60,419 bases of DNA from an uncultured Elusimicrobium sp. (lineage in GTDB: Bacteria > Elusimicrobiota > Elusimicrobia > Elusimicrobiales > Elusimicrobiaceae): assembly GCA_902797165.1 (NCBI GenBank), contig CADBRU010000022.1:1-60419 (forward strand). Direction: 5' to 3'. Shown here piece after piece: positions 37,821-46,024 of the stretch (position 1 is its first letter; each line of letters begins with the position of its first letter). Position numbers and translations under genes: made by a program. Below the pieces are notes generated by a model that worked only from the letters and a program-made list of their open reading frames with translations, was not told the origin of the DNA and ran no database searches.

Positions 37821-38279
37821 ATGGCAAAAAAATTTTCTGAAAAACGCAAAGAACGCCGCATGCCGGTACTGAGCAATTTAATCGAACCGGTCAATTTAAG
37901 TTATAAAACCCAAGATGGAAAGGAAACTTCTTTAGTTGCCATTTTGGCTGATTTATCCGCTTCCGGTATGCGTATGATTAGTTTTTTAGGCGCACCTTTG
38001 GCCGATAATTTCACCATTACATTGCAACTGCCCGGTATGGAAAAAATGGAAGTCAAAGCGCGTATGGCTTGGGTGAAACAAAAAGAAAACGTATTTACTA
38101 TCGGTATTAGTTTTACCAATATAAAACCCGAACATGCCGCTTTAATCAGCGCCATGGCAGATGATTTTAACGATTGCGACACCCGCATTTTACTGCGTCT
38201 GCCCGAAGTTTGCGTGCCGAATTGTAAAGCATGTAAGATTTGCAATAAGATTCAAAAAGACGACACGCTCTTTGAATAA
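37821..38279 (+). CDS. PilZ-domain protein with C-terminal cysteine cluster
   Basis: 152 residues. The PilZ c-di-GMP-binding signature is present: RKERRMPVL (RxxxR) at residues about 10-16 and ADLSASGMRM (D/NxSxxG), followed by the beta-barrel with KARMAWVKQ and FTIGISFTNI. After the PilZ domain comes a short tail with four Cys spaced C-x3-C-x2-C-x2-C (CVPNCKACKIC), which could bind a metal or an Fe-S cluster. It starts 1 base after miaB, so the two are co-transcribed. Output unknown; pilus or motility control is a family-based guess. Confidence 0.85.
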   Translation: MAKKFSEKRKERRMPVLSNLIEPVNLSYKTQDGKETSLVAILADLSASGMRMISFLGAPLADNFTITLQLPGMEKMEVKARMAWVKQKENVFTIGISFTNIKPEHAALISAMADDFNDCDTRILLRLPEVCVPNCKACKICNKIQKDDTLFE

Positions 38280-38295
38280 ACAAACTCATTTCAAC

Positions 38296-38324
38296 AACCC
38301 GCCTTTACGGCGGGTTTTTTATTT
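38296..38324 (+). terminator. Terminator after the PilZ gene
   Basis: 8-bp stem (AACCCGCC / GGCGGGTT) with loop TTTAC, then a T-run. The loop overlaps the likely -35 box of miaA. Confidence 0.85.
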
Positions 38325-38333
38325 TATTACAAT
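38304..38333 (+). promoter_or_regulatory. Probable promoter of miaA (leaderless)
   Basis: TTTACG (38304-38309), 18-bp spacer, TACAAT (38328-38333). The miaA ATG starts exactly 6 nt after the -10. No SD is present. Confidence 0.5.
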
Positions 38334-38339
38334 ATATCC

Positions 38340-39284
38340 ATGAAACACATCATCCTTGCAGGACCGACTGCCAGCGGAAAAACCGAACTTGCTTTGTCCT
38401 TAGCCCAAACGTTAAGTACGCAAATCATTTCGGCCGATTCCCGCCAAATCTATACGGATTTGACCGTCGGTACCGCGAAACCGCTGGGAACTTGGCAAGA
38501 CAATAAATATTTAGTCAACGGCACGGCTTATCACTTGGTAGATTTTCTATCTCCCATGCAAACCTTTGATGTAGTTTCTTTTTGCGAAAAGAGCCGCAAC
38601 TTATGTGCTGCGCAGCCGGACAAACCGTCTATTTTTGCCGGCGGAACCGGTATGTATTTACATGCGTTTTTTATCGGGATAGATCCGCTCCCCCCCGCCG
38701 ATCCGGATTTACGTGCTGAGTTTGCCCAATTTGCCGAGCAAAACGGACGGGAAGCCTTACACGCGCGCCTTGCCCAAATAGACCCCGTGTCCGCTGAGCA
38801 AATCCCGCCACAAAATATTCACCGCGTTATACGCGCGCTAGAAATTTGCCGGCTGAGCGGAAAACCCGCCTCCCAAATCAAGAGCGGGGCCTTTTTCCGA
38901 AACGAATTTCCGGCGGAGAAAGCCTTATTTGTGTATTTGAATTGGGATAAAGAACTATTGCAGCAGCGCATTACGCTGCGCACGCAAGCCATGTTAGACC
39001 CCATGGCAGAGGAAACGCGTGCTTTGTTAAACAAGGGTTTTGCGTCCGATTGTCCGGGACTGAAAAGTTTGGGCTATCCCGAAGTAATACAGTGGATAAA
39101 CGGCAAACTTATGCGTGAAGAGACACTTGAAAAAATCATCATCCGCACTCGCCAATATGCCAAGCGCCAACGCACATGGTTTAACAGGTATGAAAAAATC
39201 TTGCGTTTGGATATTACCCGCACGCAAGATTTTGATGTAGAAAAATTAACCGCGCAAATTACAAAGGCTTACTACGCAGATTAA
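38340..39284 (+). CDS. miaA: tRNA dimethylallyltransferase MiaA
   Basis: MiaA transfers a dimethylallyl group to A37 of tRNAs reading UNN codons, giving the substrate of MiaB. The 314-residue protein has the P-loop AGPTASGKTELAL, SADSRQIYTDLTVGTAKP, the DSRQIY motif, and FAGGTGMYLHAFF, then IDPVSAEQIPPQNIHRVIRALEIC. DMAPP supply is consistent with dxs and ispA at 54-57 kb. It ends before a small gap (39285-39370) with one weak hairpin (TTTCCA / TGGAAA near 39335-39358). Confidence 0.96.
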   Translation: MKHIILAGPTASGKTELALSLAQTLSTQIISADSRQIYTDLTVGTAKPLGTWQDNKYLVNGTAYHLVDFLSPMQTFDVVSFCEKSRNLCAAQPDKPSIFAGGTGMYLHAFFIGIDPLPPADPDLRAEFAQFAEQNGREALHARLAQIDPVSAEQIPPQNIHRVIRALEICRLSGKPASQIKSGAFFRNEFPAEKALFVYLNWDKELLQQRITLRTQAMLDPMAEETRALLNKGFASDCPGLKSLGYPEVIQWINGKLMREETLEKIIIRTRQYAKRQRTWFNRYEKILRLDITRTQDFDVEKLTAQITKAYYAD

Positions 39285-39370
39285 TCACAACCGTAAATTA
39301 TATAGTCCGAACCTAAACTCTTACATAGTTTACAATTTCCATTTCCACGATATGGAAATAGATATTGATT

Positions 39371-40393
39371 TTATTCCACTACTTCTTCGTTGTCATTTGA
39401 CGCAGGATTTTGGTTTTTTATTCCAAAGAACTCATCTACCGTATATTCAACCGGCTTAGCATAACGGTCCGTAATCGTTACAAAATGCGGTTTTACGGTA
39501 GAGCCGTCTTTATGCCCCGTAATGGTGGACTCAATAAAAGATCTGTTAGTTTCACTAATCGGCGTAAACATAAAGTAATTGGAAGAATAGGGAATGATCC
39601 TAACGGGTTCATCTTTTTCGTTATAAATTACCACTTGTCCCAAGCGGTTGAGATTAGCCGACACAATGCCGATAATCGTTCCGCCCGGTATAATGACACC
39701 GCCGCCGCTCATGCCGCGGCCAATTCCGAAATTTACACCGAAATAATGCCACAACTCCGTAAAATAATAAAAATTTGCCCCGTAATTCTGCACGTAATAC
39801 CGTCCCCCGTCACGAAAGTCCGGCACGGCCAGCGGCATAAATACTTCTCGCGTTTGCATATTATTAGTGACCAAAATAGTGGCGCGGGCCTTTTGCAGCG
39901 CCTCCCACTGTGCTTTGGCCTCCACATATTTTCCGCTATTTAACAAGTCAAAAAATTGCTCTTGCTCCAGTACGGTTTTGGACCCTAACCGAAAAACATA
40001 ATCGCCTTCCTCAGGTATAAAGTGAATTAAAGCCACATCATAGCGGACATTTTTCAAACTGCTAGGATCGTATTGTTTGTTATAAAATACCCGCGGCTGA
40101 TAGGTAAGATTATGCTTAATTTGCGCGATGGCCTGTAAATTGTCTTGTAATAAATTTACCTCAATCGTACATTCTTTACCACACGACGGATACACACAAT
40201 GCGCCGCAGTTAAATACCACGTCGGCGTAATACGCGCCGCTTGGCATTGATGAGCCTGTTTGCCGCTAAAAACGGTTAATAAACTTTGGTTTAAAATATC
40301 CTCCGCATAAAAAGACGGGGTCTCCGGTTCTTGTATCGCAAAAACCGGAAAAGTCACAAACAGGCAAACGATTAACAGTAAAATCTTTTTCAT
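39371..40393 (-). CDS. Exported trypsin-like serine protease
   Basis: 340 residues. The signal peptide (MKKILLLIVCLFVTFPVFA) is followed by an S1-type fold with a complete triad: His65 in LTAAHCVYPS, Asp119 in RYDVALIHF, and Ser229 in GRGMSGGGVI. Cysteines at 50, 66, 71 and 75 could form disulfides around the His loop. There is no PDZ domain, unlike DegP/HtrA. A long insertion (about residues 140-200) separates Asp and Ser. It is probably periplasmic or secreted. Single gene on the minus strand between miaA and plsY. Confidence 0.85.
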   Translation of the reverse strand: MKKILLLIVCLFVTFPVFAIQEPETPSFYAEDILNQSLLTVFSGKQAHQCQAARITPTWYLTAAHCVYPSCGKECTIEVNLLQDNLQAIAQIKHNLTYQPRVFYNKQYDPSSLKNVRYDVALIHFIPEEGDYVFRLGSKTVLEQEQFFDLLNSGKYVEAKAQWEALQKARATILVTNNMQTREVFMPLAVPDFRDGGRYYVQNYGANFYYFTELWHYFGVNFGIGRGMSGGGVIIPGGTIIGIVSANLNRLGQVVIYNEKDEPVRIIPYSSNYFMFTPISETNRSFIESTITGHKDGSTVKPHFVTITDRYAKPVEYTVDEFFGIKNQNPASNDNEEVVE

Positions 40394-40454
40394 AAAACCT
40401 CTCTATTAGTATAACTAATTCTATTTATTCTGCCAAACATTTTCTATTTTCCGC

Positions 40455-40482
40455 TTGCCCCCGCGCTCAAACTTTATATAAT
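40455..40482 (+). promoter_or_regulatory. Promoter of plsY (probably leaderless)
   Basis: TTGCCC (40455-40460), 16-bp spacer, perfect TATAAT (40477-40482). The plsY ATG starts 6 nt after the -10. The AGAGG between them is too close to the ATG to act as a normal SD. Confidence 0.6.
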
Positions 40483-40488
40483 AGAGGT

Positions 40489-41115
40489 ATGATCATAAAA
40501 GTACTCTCTCTCGTTTTATTTAGTTATTTACTCGGGGCTATCCCGACCGGTTATTTGATCGCCCGTAAGGTAATGGGCATAGACATTCGCGAGCATGGCT
40601 CTGGCAATCCCGGGGCGGCCAATGTCTATCGTACCGTCGGCAAATGGGCAGGCATTTGCACCTTTCTAATAGACGGGCTGAAAGGGTTTATTCCCACCAC
40701 CTTGGCTTTGTATTTCTGCCCGGGTTTATATTGGCCGGCTATTTTGTGCGGTACGGTGGCCATTTTAGGACACATGTGGACCATTTACCTCAAATTCCGC
40801 GGCGGGAAAGGCGTGGCTACCTCTGCCGGTGTCTTTGCTGCACTACTGCCTATTCCGACGGCACTTGCTTTCTTGGCTTTCGTTATTTGCGTTGCCTTGT
40901 GGGGACGTATTTCCATTGGCTCTATTGTGGCCTGTGTAGTTTTGCCGCTGGCTAGTTTTTTTATCGGCAATCATCCGATGCCGGTTAATATTATGGTAAC
41001 TGCCATCGGGTTATTGGTAATTTATAAACACATACCGAATATTAAACGCTTGCTTGCCAAAAAAGAACTAAAATTTGAAGACGGAGCCAAAAAGAGAAAT
41101 CATGAAAATAAATAA
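40489..41115 (+). CDS. plsY: Acyl-phosphate glycerol-3-phosphate acyltransferase PlsY
   Basis: PlsY starts phospholipid synthesis by acylating glycerol 3-phosphate. The 208-residue inner-membrane protein has GAIPTGYLIARK, the motif GSGNPGAANVYRTVGKWAG and the third motif FRGGKGVATSAGV, with about five to six membrane segments. Its stop overlaps the gpsA start by 14 bases. GpsA makes the glycerol 3-phosphate substrate, so the pair forms one pathway unit. Confidence 0.95.
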   Translation: MIIKVLSLVLFSYLLGAIPTGYLIARKVMGIDIREHGSGNPGAANVYRTVGKWAGICTFLIDGLKGFIPTTLALYFCPGLYWPAILCGTVAILGHMWTIYLKFRGGKGVATSAGVFAALLPIPTALAFLAFVICVALWGRISIGSIVACVVLPLASFFIGNHPMPVNIMVTAIGLLVIYKHIPNIKRLLAKKELKFEDGAKKRNHENK

Positions 41116-42106
41116 TATTACGGTTTTCGGAGCCGGTATTTGGGGTAGTGTAATTGCCCAACATTTAGCAAAAAAAGGCTACCGCGTACGTCTATGGGAA
41201 TACAACGAGCAACTGCTCAATGTACTGCGTACCATGGGGCGGCATCCGAATATTCCTAATTTTAAAATTCATGATAATATCCGCCTGACCGGTAATGTAG
41301 CCGAGGCGGTGCAAGATACCGATTTAATTGTATTTGTCATTTCTTCTAAAGCCATCCGCAATTTCTGCCGCGAACAATTAAAACCGCTTTTGAACGGAAA
41401 AGTCGTACCGGTAGTCAGTGCCTCTAAGGGCGTGGAAGACAAAACATTCAAAACCATTTGTGAAATTATTGAAGAAGAAATTCCGCAACTTAAAGACCAT
41501 GTGTTTGCGTTTAGCGGGCCGAGTTTTGCGTTGGAAGTAGCCCAAAACGTACCGACCAAGATTATGCTTGCCGGGGCAGACCCCAGACGCGTGCAGGAAA
41601 TTGCGGCCGTGTTTGAGGCAGATCCGATTATTATGGTACCCGCGCAAGACCGCCGCGGCGTTGAATACGGCGGAGCAATTAAAAACGTACTGGCTATCGG
41701 GGCCGGTGTGATTGACGGTATCGGCGACGGGGCCAATGCCAAAGCGGCCTTAATTACCCAAGCCCTGCAAGAAATGGCTTCCGTACTGGTCAGCCAAGGC
41801 GGGAAAGCGGAAACGGTATACAGTTTAGCGGGTTTCGGAGATGCGATTTTGACGTGTATGTCCGCCATTTCACGCAACCGCCGCTTGGGTGAGAAATTAG
41901 GCTCCGGACTTTCTTTGGAAGAAGCCAAAAAAGAAGTAGGCACCATTGCCGAAGGGGTCAATTCCGTACAAAGCGTTTACGATATTGCCCGTAAAAACAA
42001 TTTACAAACTCCCATCATTGATGCCATTTGGCAAATTGTTTGCCAAGGCAAAAAACCGCATGTGCTCTTGCAGGCCATGGGTTTTGTCAACCGTGGAGAT
42101 AAATAG
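41102..42106 (+). CDS. gpsA: Glycerol-3-phosphate dehydrogenase [NAD(P)+]
   Basis: GpsA reduces dihydroxyacetone phosphate to glycerol 3-phosphate, used by PlsY. The 334-residue protein has the Rossmann motif TVFGAGIWGSVIAQHL, VSASKGVED, FSGPSFALEV, the catalytic Lys in GGAIKNVLAIGAGV, and AGFGDAILTCMS. The ATG at 41102 (MKINNIT) places the Rossmann motif at the usual distance; an in-frame ATG at 41075 inside plsY is less likely. It overlaps plsY by 14 bases. Confidence 0.96.
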   Translation: MKINNITVFGAGIWGSVIAQHLAKKGYRVRLWEYNEQLLNVLRTMGRHPNIPNFKIHDNIRLTGNVAEAVQDTDLIVFVISSKAIRNFCREQLKPLLNGKVVPVVSASKGVEDKTFKTICEIIEEEIPQLKDHVFAFSGPSFALEVAQNVPTKIMLAGADPRRVQEIAAVFEADPIIMVPAQDRRGVEYGGAIKNVLAIGAGVIDGIGDGANAKAALITQALQEMASVLVSQGGKAETVYSLAGFGDAILTCMSAISRNRRLGEKLGSGLSLEEAKKEVGTIAEGVNSVQSVYDIARKNNLQTPIIDAIWQIVCQGKKPHVLLQAMGFVNRGDK

Positions 42107-42114
42107 GATTTAAT

Positions 42115-42378
42115 ATGAATAAAGACGATGTAGTGCGCCATTTGACGCGCCATGTATTAGACAAGAAACAAGCCAAAATTTCCGTTGATAAAGTATTTGA
42201 GATTATCAAACACGGTTTACACCGCGACGGGAAAGTAGTGATCAGCAATTTCGGTACCTTTCATCTCAAAACCGCGCGTCCCGTTACGCGCCACAACCCC
42301 AAAACCATGGAGAAGGTACAAATTCCCGCCAAGCAGAAAATTCGTTTCAAACCGTCTCCCAATTTACTGAAGAAATAG
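42115..42378 (+). CDS. HU/IHF-family DNA-binding protein
   Basis: 87 residues with the HU/IHF fold: helical start (NKDDVVRHLTRHVLDKKQAKISVDKVFEII), then VVISNFGTFHLKTARPVTRHNPKTMEKVQIPAKQKIRFKPS, which aligns with the beta-arm and its RxxRNPxT-like tip (RHNPKTMEKVQIP). It binds and bends DNA in the nucleoid. It starts 8 bases after gpsA with a short SD and is followed by a terminator. Confidence 0.92.
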   Translation: MNKDDVVRHLTRHVLDKKQAKISVDKVFEIIKHGLHRDGKVVISNFGTFHLKTARPVTRHNPKTMEKVQIPAKQKIRFKPSPNLLKK

Positions 42379-42385
42379 CAATAAA

Positions 42386-42415
42386 AAACCCCCGCTTTCT
42401 CGGGGGTTTATTTTA
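42386..42415. terminator. Bidirectional terminator between the HU gene and a pilin-like gene
   Basis: Perfect 9-bp stem (AAACCCCCG / CGGGGGTTT), 6-nt loop, followed by TATTTTAT. The 5' A-run serves the minus strand. Confidence 0.88.
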
Positions 42416-42865
42416 TAGATTTAATATACGACAATATCCTTCGTAAGTTTTGCCGGAATAAGATCCTAAATTATCATGGCAACGGATAGACCCATTATCA
42501 CCGAAATCCATACTTATCATCAAATTATTATTTGTAGTTCCACCATCTATGGGGTAAACGTACATGGCTGCCCCATCTGTCCCATATTCCCAATTCTTGG
42601 TTTTAAAACACTGGTCATCTTCTGCGCAATCATCTGTCAATTCACTGGGTAAATCTATACTTAAATTATCTAATTCACAAAAAATATTATTGTTCTCTAA
42701 TACACATACATTTTGCGCTCTATCTAAAGAATGCAACATACTGATTGCCTCGGCGGCACGTGCTTTAAATACCGATTTTTGATACTGCGGCAAAGCAATG
42801 GCGGACAAGATGCCAATAATTAAGACTACTACTAATAGTTCAATTAAGGTAAATGCTTTGGACAT
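42413..42865 (-). CDS. Type IV pilin-like protein
   Basis: 150 residues. Signal MSKA^FTLIELLVVVLIIGILSAIALPQY with Ala at -1, then KSVFKARAAEAISML. The globular part keeps IDLPSEL, a Cys pair around DDQC, KTKNWEYG, and an ending Cys (GYCRILNL), so it is a diverged relative of the genes at 19428 and 24077. Unlike the other four it starts 26 bases after another gene (42892-43662) with no obvious promoter, so it is probably the last gene of the long ileS operon. SD AAGGAT precedes the ATG. Confidence 0.87.
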   Translation of the reverse strand: MSKAFTLIELLVVVLIIGILSAIALPQYQKSVFKARAAEAISMLHSLDRAQNVCVLENNNIFCELDNLSIDLPSELTDDCAEDDQCFKTKNWEYGTDGAAMYVYPIDGGTTNNNLMISMDFGDNGSIRCHDNLGSYSGKTYEGYCRILNL

Positions 42866-42891
42866 ATCCTTTTTTATAATTTCAAATAAGT

Positions 42892-43662
42892 TTATAATAC
42901 TTGTTTTAATTGTACGGCCGCTTGAGTTTTATTTACCGGCAATACGGTATGGCTATTAATTTTCTCGTCTAACCGAAACACATTTACCCGGTAGGAAACC
43001 ACCAGTTCCCCATCCTTTTCCTCGGCAGAAACAAGTTCAAACACATTATCCGGCAAATTACTGTCCGACTCTAGCACCACTACCATTTGTTTGGCAAAAT
43101 CTACCGACGGATAACTGCCGCGTGCGCGACGTTTGAACTCTTTATATTCATCTAAATTGCGCACCACAAAATAGCGCACCGGTGCCGCAATCAGACTGAT
43201 TTTGCTATCTTCTCCGGCGGCTAAAGCGGGCAAGGTCGTCGGGGCTACACTGGCTACTTCATTACCTGTCAAATTTAATTCACTGACAGGTTTTGGCTTT
43301 TCCTCTTGGGAAGATGCATAAGATTCCTCTTTTTTCTGAGGGACAACTCCCGCGATATCTGCCAAATCGGTCAGCATCACTTGGCTGGGCAAAGCACGTC
43401 CGTCTTCTACTTTTCCTTGATCTTCCGGCAAAACAATTTCTTCTTGTAAACCTTCTTGCGCCACTTGGGCGGCTTCTGCCAAATCCTCTTGCGGGATCTT
43501 GTCAAAAATACCCAAAGATTCCCCGTCTTTGGAATACAAACTAACTACTTCATTGTGGACTTTGTTGCCTACCAAATGACCGAAAAACCACCCGCCCGCA
43601 AAAAAAGCAGCCACCAAGAAAATACCAAAGATTATGATTATTTTTATACGATTATTTCCCAT
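42892..43662 (-). CDS. Single-pass membrane protein with PrcB-C-like domain
   Basis: 256 residues: a transmembrane helix near residues 7-28, an extended Ala/Gln/Glu-rich periplasmic linker (about 40-155), and a C-terminal beta domain (about 165-256, with YFVVRNLDEYKEFKRRA, YPSVDFAKQMVVVLESDSNLPDN, GELVVSYRVN). That block resembles the PrcB C-terminal (protease-complex) fold, a weak family guess. The ATG at 43662 follows AAGGAAGGCT and overlaps the queF stop by 11 bases. Upstream in-frame codons to 43692 are rejected. Confidence 0.7.
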   Translation of the reverse strand: MGNNRIKIIIIFGIFLVAAFFAGGWFFGHLVGNKVHNEVVSLYSKDGESLGIFDKIPQEDLAEAAQVAQEGLQEEIVLPEDQGKVEDGRALPSQVMLTDLADIAGVVPQKKEESYASSQEEKPKPVSELNLTGNEVASVAPTTLPALAAGEDSKISLIAAPVRYFVVRNLDEYKEFKRRARGSYPSVDFAKQMVVVLESDSNLPDNVFELVSAEEKDGELVVSYRVNVFRLDEKINSHTVLPVNKTQAAVQLKQVL

Positions 43663-44071
43663 AGCCTTCCTTTTCGTCGTACGAAGCAACAATGACCGAA
43701 CGCAAACCTCCGCGCGGCGTAAACGTGCCGGTCACGGTAGCGTGTTTGGGTTTGCATGCTTTGACGATATCATCCAAAATTTTATTGGCGATATTTTCCA
43801 TAAAAATACCCATATCGCGATATTCCAACAAATAATATTTCAAACTTTTCAGTTCCAGGCATAACTCATTAGGAATATACTCAATGGTAATAATTCCGAA
43901 ATCGGGCAAGCCTGTTTTTGGGCATACCGACGTAAATTCCGGCAGTTCTATACGAATGGTATAGTCCCGTTTATATTGGTTCGGCCAGCATTGAATGGCC
44001 GGCAAAACCGTATCCGCATTTTTGCGGGCATGGTCTGAAGTGTAACCGAAATCAATATTTTCTGTTTTCAT
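43652..44071 (-). CDS. queF: NADPH-dependent 7-cyano-7-deazaguanine reductase QueF
   Basis: QueF reduces preQ0 to preQ1 in queuosine synthesis. The 139-residue unimodular type has the catalytic Cys in FTSVCPKTGLPDFG, the ELCLELKSLKYYLLEYRD block with NADPH-binding motif, and FTPRGGLRS. It overlaps the upstream ATPase gene by 4 bases (ATGA) and the downstream membrane protein gene by 11 bases. QueH, a later enzyme of the same pathway, is at 58020-58556. Confidence 0.95.
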   Translation of the reverse strand: MKTENIDFGYTSDHARKNADTVLPAIQCWPNQYKRDYTIRIELPEFTSVCPKTGLPDFGIITIEYIPNELCLELKSLKYYLLEYRDMGIFMENIANKILDDIVKACKPKHATVTGTFTPRGGLRSVIVASYDEKEGYGK

Positions 44072-46020
44072 TTAATACGTAATAACCTCATTGAATTTAA
44101 AAATACAAAAAGTACTCCCACAAGTAAACCTACTAACAAAGTCCAGCGTTCTTGCCAAATATGTGACGGCGCAAACAAAATGGCAGCCAATAATAAAACA
44201 TTAAAAAATAAACTTAATACTATGTTTGCTCGGATTGCAGTGTTTAAACGTTTGTACATACCGAACAAATCCGTTATCGCATGCAAATCACTGCGCCGCA
44301 CCACCACATCTACCCAATTATTATATACATTTTTTCCGGAAGAAAATACTACCCCTGCATCCGAACGAAGTAAAGCCGTGATATCGTTAAACCCATCCCC
44401 CACCATAACGGTCTTTTTGCCAAGGGATACATAATTGCCCAAAATCTCCGCTTTGGTTTGAGGCAAAACTCCGAAATTATATTGCTCAATACCCGTTTCC
44501 GCGGCAATGGCTTTTACGGAGGCCTCATTATCCCCGGACATTAAGATTACTTCTTTGTTTTGTTTGCGCAGGCTCTCAATCATTTCCTTGGCCCCTTTGC
44601 GTAGTTCATCATCTAAAAGCACATAGCCCAAAGGTTTACCGTTTTTAGCACCGCAAATAACGGCTTGCCGATCATGCGGCCCTACCGTGACTTCAATGCC
44701 CTGTTCACGCAACCACTCCAAACGCCCCGCCAAGATGGTATCTTTACCCGATATGGCACTTACGCCCAGCCCGGGCAACACATCAAAACACCGCACCGAC
44801 TTTGGCGGAATATTCTCTTGTTGAGAGTAAATCATGACCGCATTAGCAAACGGGCCGTCTACAAATTGTTCGGCGGTGGCTAAAGCCGTAATTAAGCGCC
44901 GACGCGCAGTTTCATTGCCGGTGTGCACGGAAGCAATGCGCAGTTCCCCGTAAGTTAAAGTTCCCGTTTTATCAAAGAACACTACATCAGACTTATGTAA
45001 AACTTCCAAAGCCCCCATAGCGTGAATATCTATCTTTTTATATTTAGCACCCAAACGCAAAAAACCGGAGGGTAGTATCGTTGCAAACAAAAACGACAAC
45101 GGGCACCCCAACCCTATAATAAGTAATACTATGCCTATGTTATGTAAGGGGCGACTATACCCCCCAGTCCAATAAAAATAGATATATCCCGCCAAGGCTA
45201 GCACCACACTCCACAAAATTAACCAAGGAGTATATTTGTCTAATATTTCTTGACGAATACAACGGCGGCGCTCACTATTTTTTATGGCGTGAATAATGCC
45301 CGCAATTACCGATTGGTCTAAGGTCTTTTTCACCCGCACCATGATCACGGAGCCCTTGTTTAAAGTACCGGCATAGACTTTTCCCCCGATTTTCTTGCTG
45401 GTGGGCATCATATTTCCGGTAATCAGGCTTTCGTCAATGGCGGTTTCCCCGCGGGCAATTTCACCTTCACACGGAATTCTTTCCCCAGCCTTTACGCGGA
45501 TAATATCCCCTTCTTTTAATTCGCGCGCAAAAACCATCCGCTCCCGATGATCCGGCTGCACCAGACGCCCCGATTTGGGTAAAAAATCATCTAATTTTTT
45601 AATGAACACCTGGGTCCGTTCCTTTCCGCGTGCATTACGAACGCACGTCCACAAGTATAAACAAATCAACAGGGCCATCGGGATATATAAATTATCAATC
45701 GGTCCGGCTAACGGATTAGTCAGAAGTGTTTTAGAAAGCCCATAGCCGAAACTGGCTATTAAACTAAGAGAAATTAAAACGGATAAACTGAAGCGTCCTT
45801 TGCCAAGATCGTTCCATGCATTGCGAAAAGCAATATCGGCACACAATACCAAATCTAACAGGCTCAGTATCAAAACCCCGACCGCAAAACTGGCCATAAA
45901 GATACTGTAACTAATGACAATAAGCAGCAATAAAGAGAGCCAAAACCGATAGATATAAGTTTTGACAGGCATAGACAAAGATGCCGATTCAACAGCGGCT
46001 TGAGGCCGAGCAGATTTCAT
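44068..46020 (-). CDS. Divergent P1B-type (heavy-metal) ATPase with altered A-domain and metal-site motifs
   Basis: 650 residues, with paired N-terminal membrane helices, an actuator domain, and P and N domains. Phosphorylation motif DKTGTLTYGE (Asp350) and hinge VGDGFND are intact. But the A-domain motif, normally TGE in DES-LITGE, reads TGN (residues 201-203); the membrane metal motif is GCPLS (305-309) rather than CPC; the P1B HP motif seems to be DGP (near 388-390); and there is no N-terminal metal-binding domain. The Glu of TGE drives dephosphorylation, so a normal transport cycle is doubtful. Cargo cannot be named. It lies in the ileS-lspA-TPR-ATPase-queF run, 4 bases after the TPR gene. 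Confidence 0.85.
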   Translation of the reverse strand: MKSARPQAAVESASLSMPVKTYIYRFWLSLLLLIVISYSIFMASFAVGVLILSLLDLVLCADIAFRNAWNDLGKGRFSLSVLISLSLIASFGYGLSKTLLTNPLAGPIDNLYIPMALLICLYLWTCVRNARGKERTQVFIKKLDDFLPKSGRLVQPDHRERMVFARELKEGDIIRVKAGERIPCEGEIARGETAIDESLITGNMMPTSKKIGGKVYAGTLNKGSVIMVRVKKTLDQSVIAGIIHAIKNSERRRCIRQEILDKYTPWLILWSVVLALAGYIYFYWTGGYSRPLHNIGIVLLIIGLGCPLSFLFATILPSGFLRLGAKYKKIDIHAMGALEVLHKSDVVFFDKTGTLTYGELRIASVHTGNETARRRLITALATAEQFVDGPFANAVMIYSQQENIPPKSVRCFDVLPGLGVSAISGKDTILAGRLEWLREQGIEVTVGPHDRQAVICGAKNGKPLGYVLLDDELRKGAKEMIESLRKQNKEVILMSGDNEASVKAIAAETGIEQYNFGVLPQTKAEILGNYVSLGKKTVMVGDGFNDITALLRSDAGVVFSSGKNVYNNWVDVVVRRSDLHAITDLFGMYKRLNTAIRANIVLSLFFNVLLLAAILFAPSHIWQERWTLLVGLLVGVLFVFLNSMRLLRIK

Positions 46021-46024
46021 AGGA

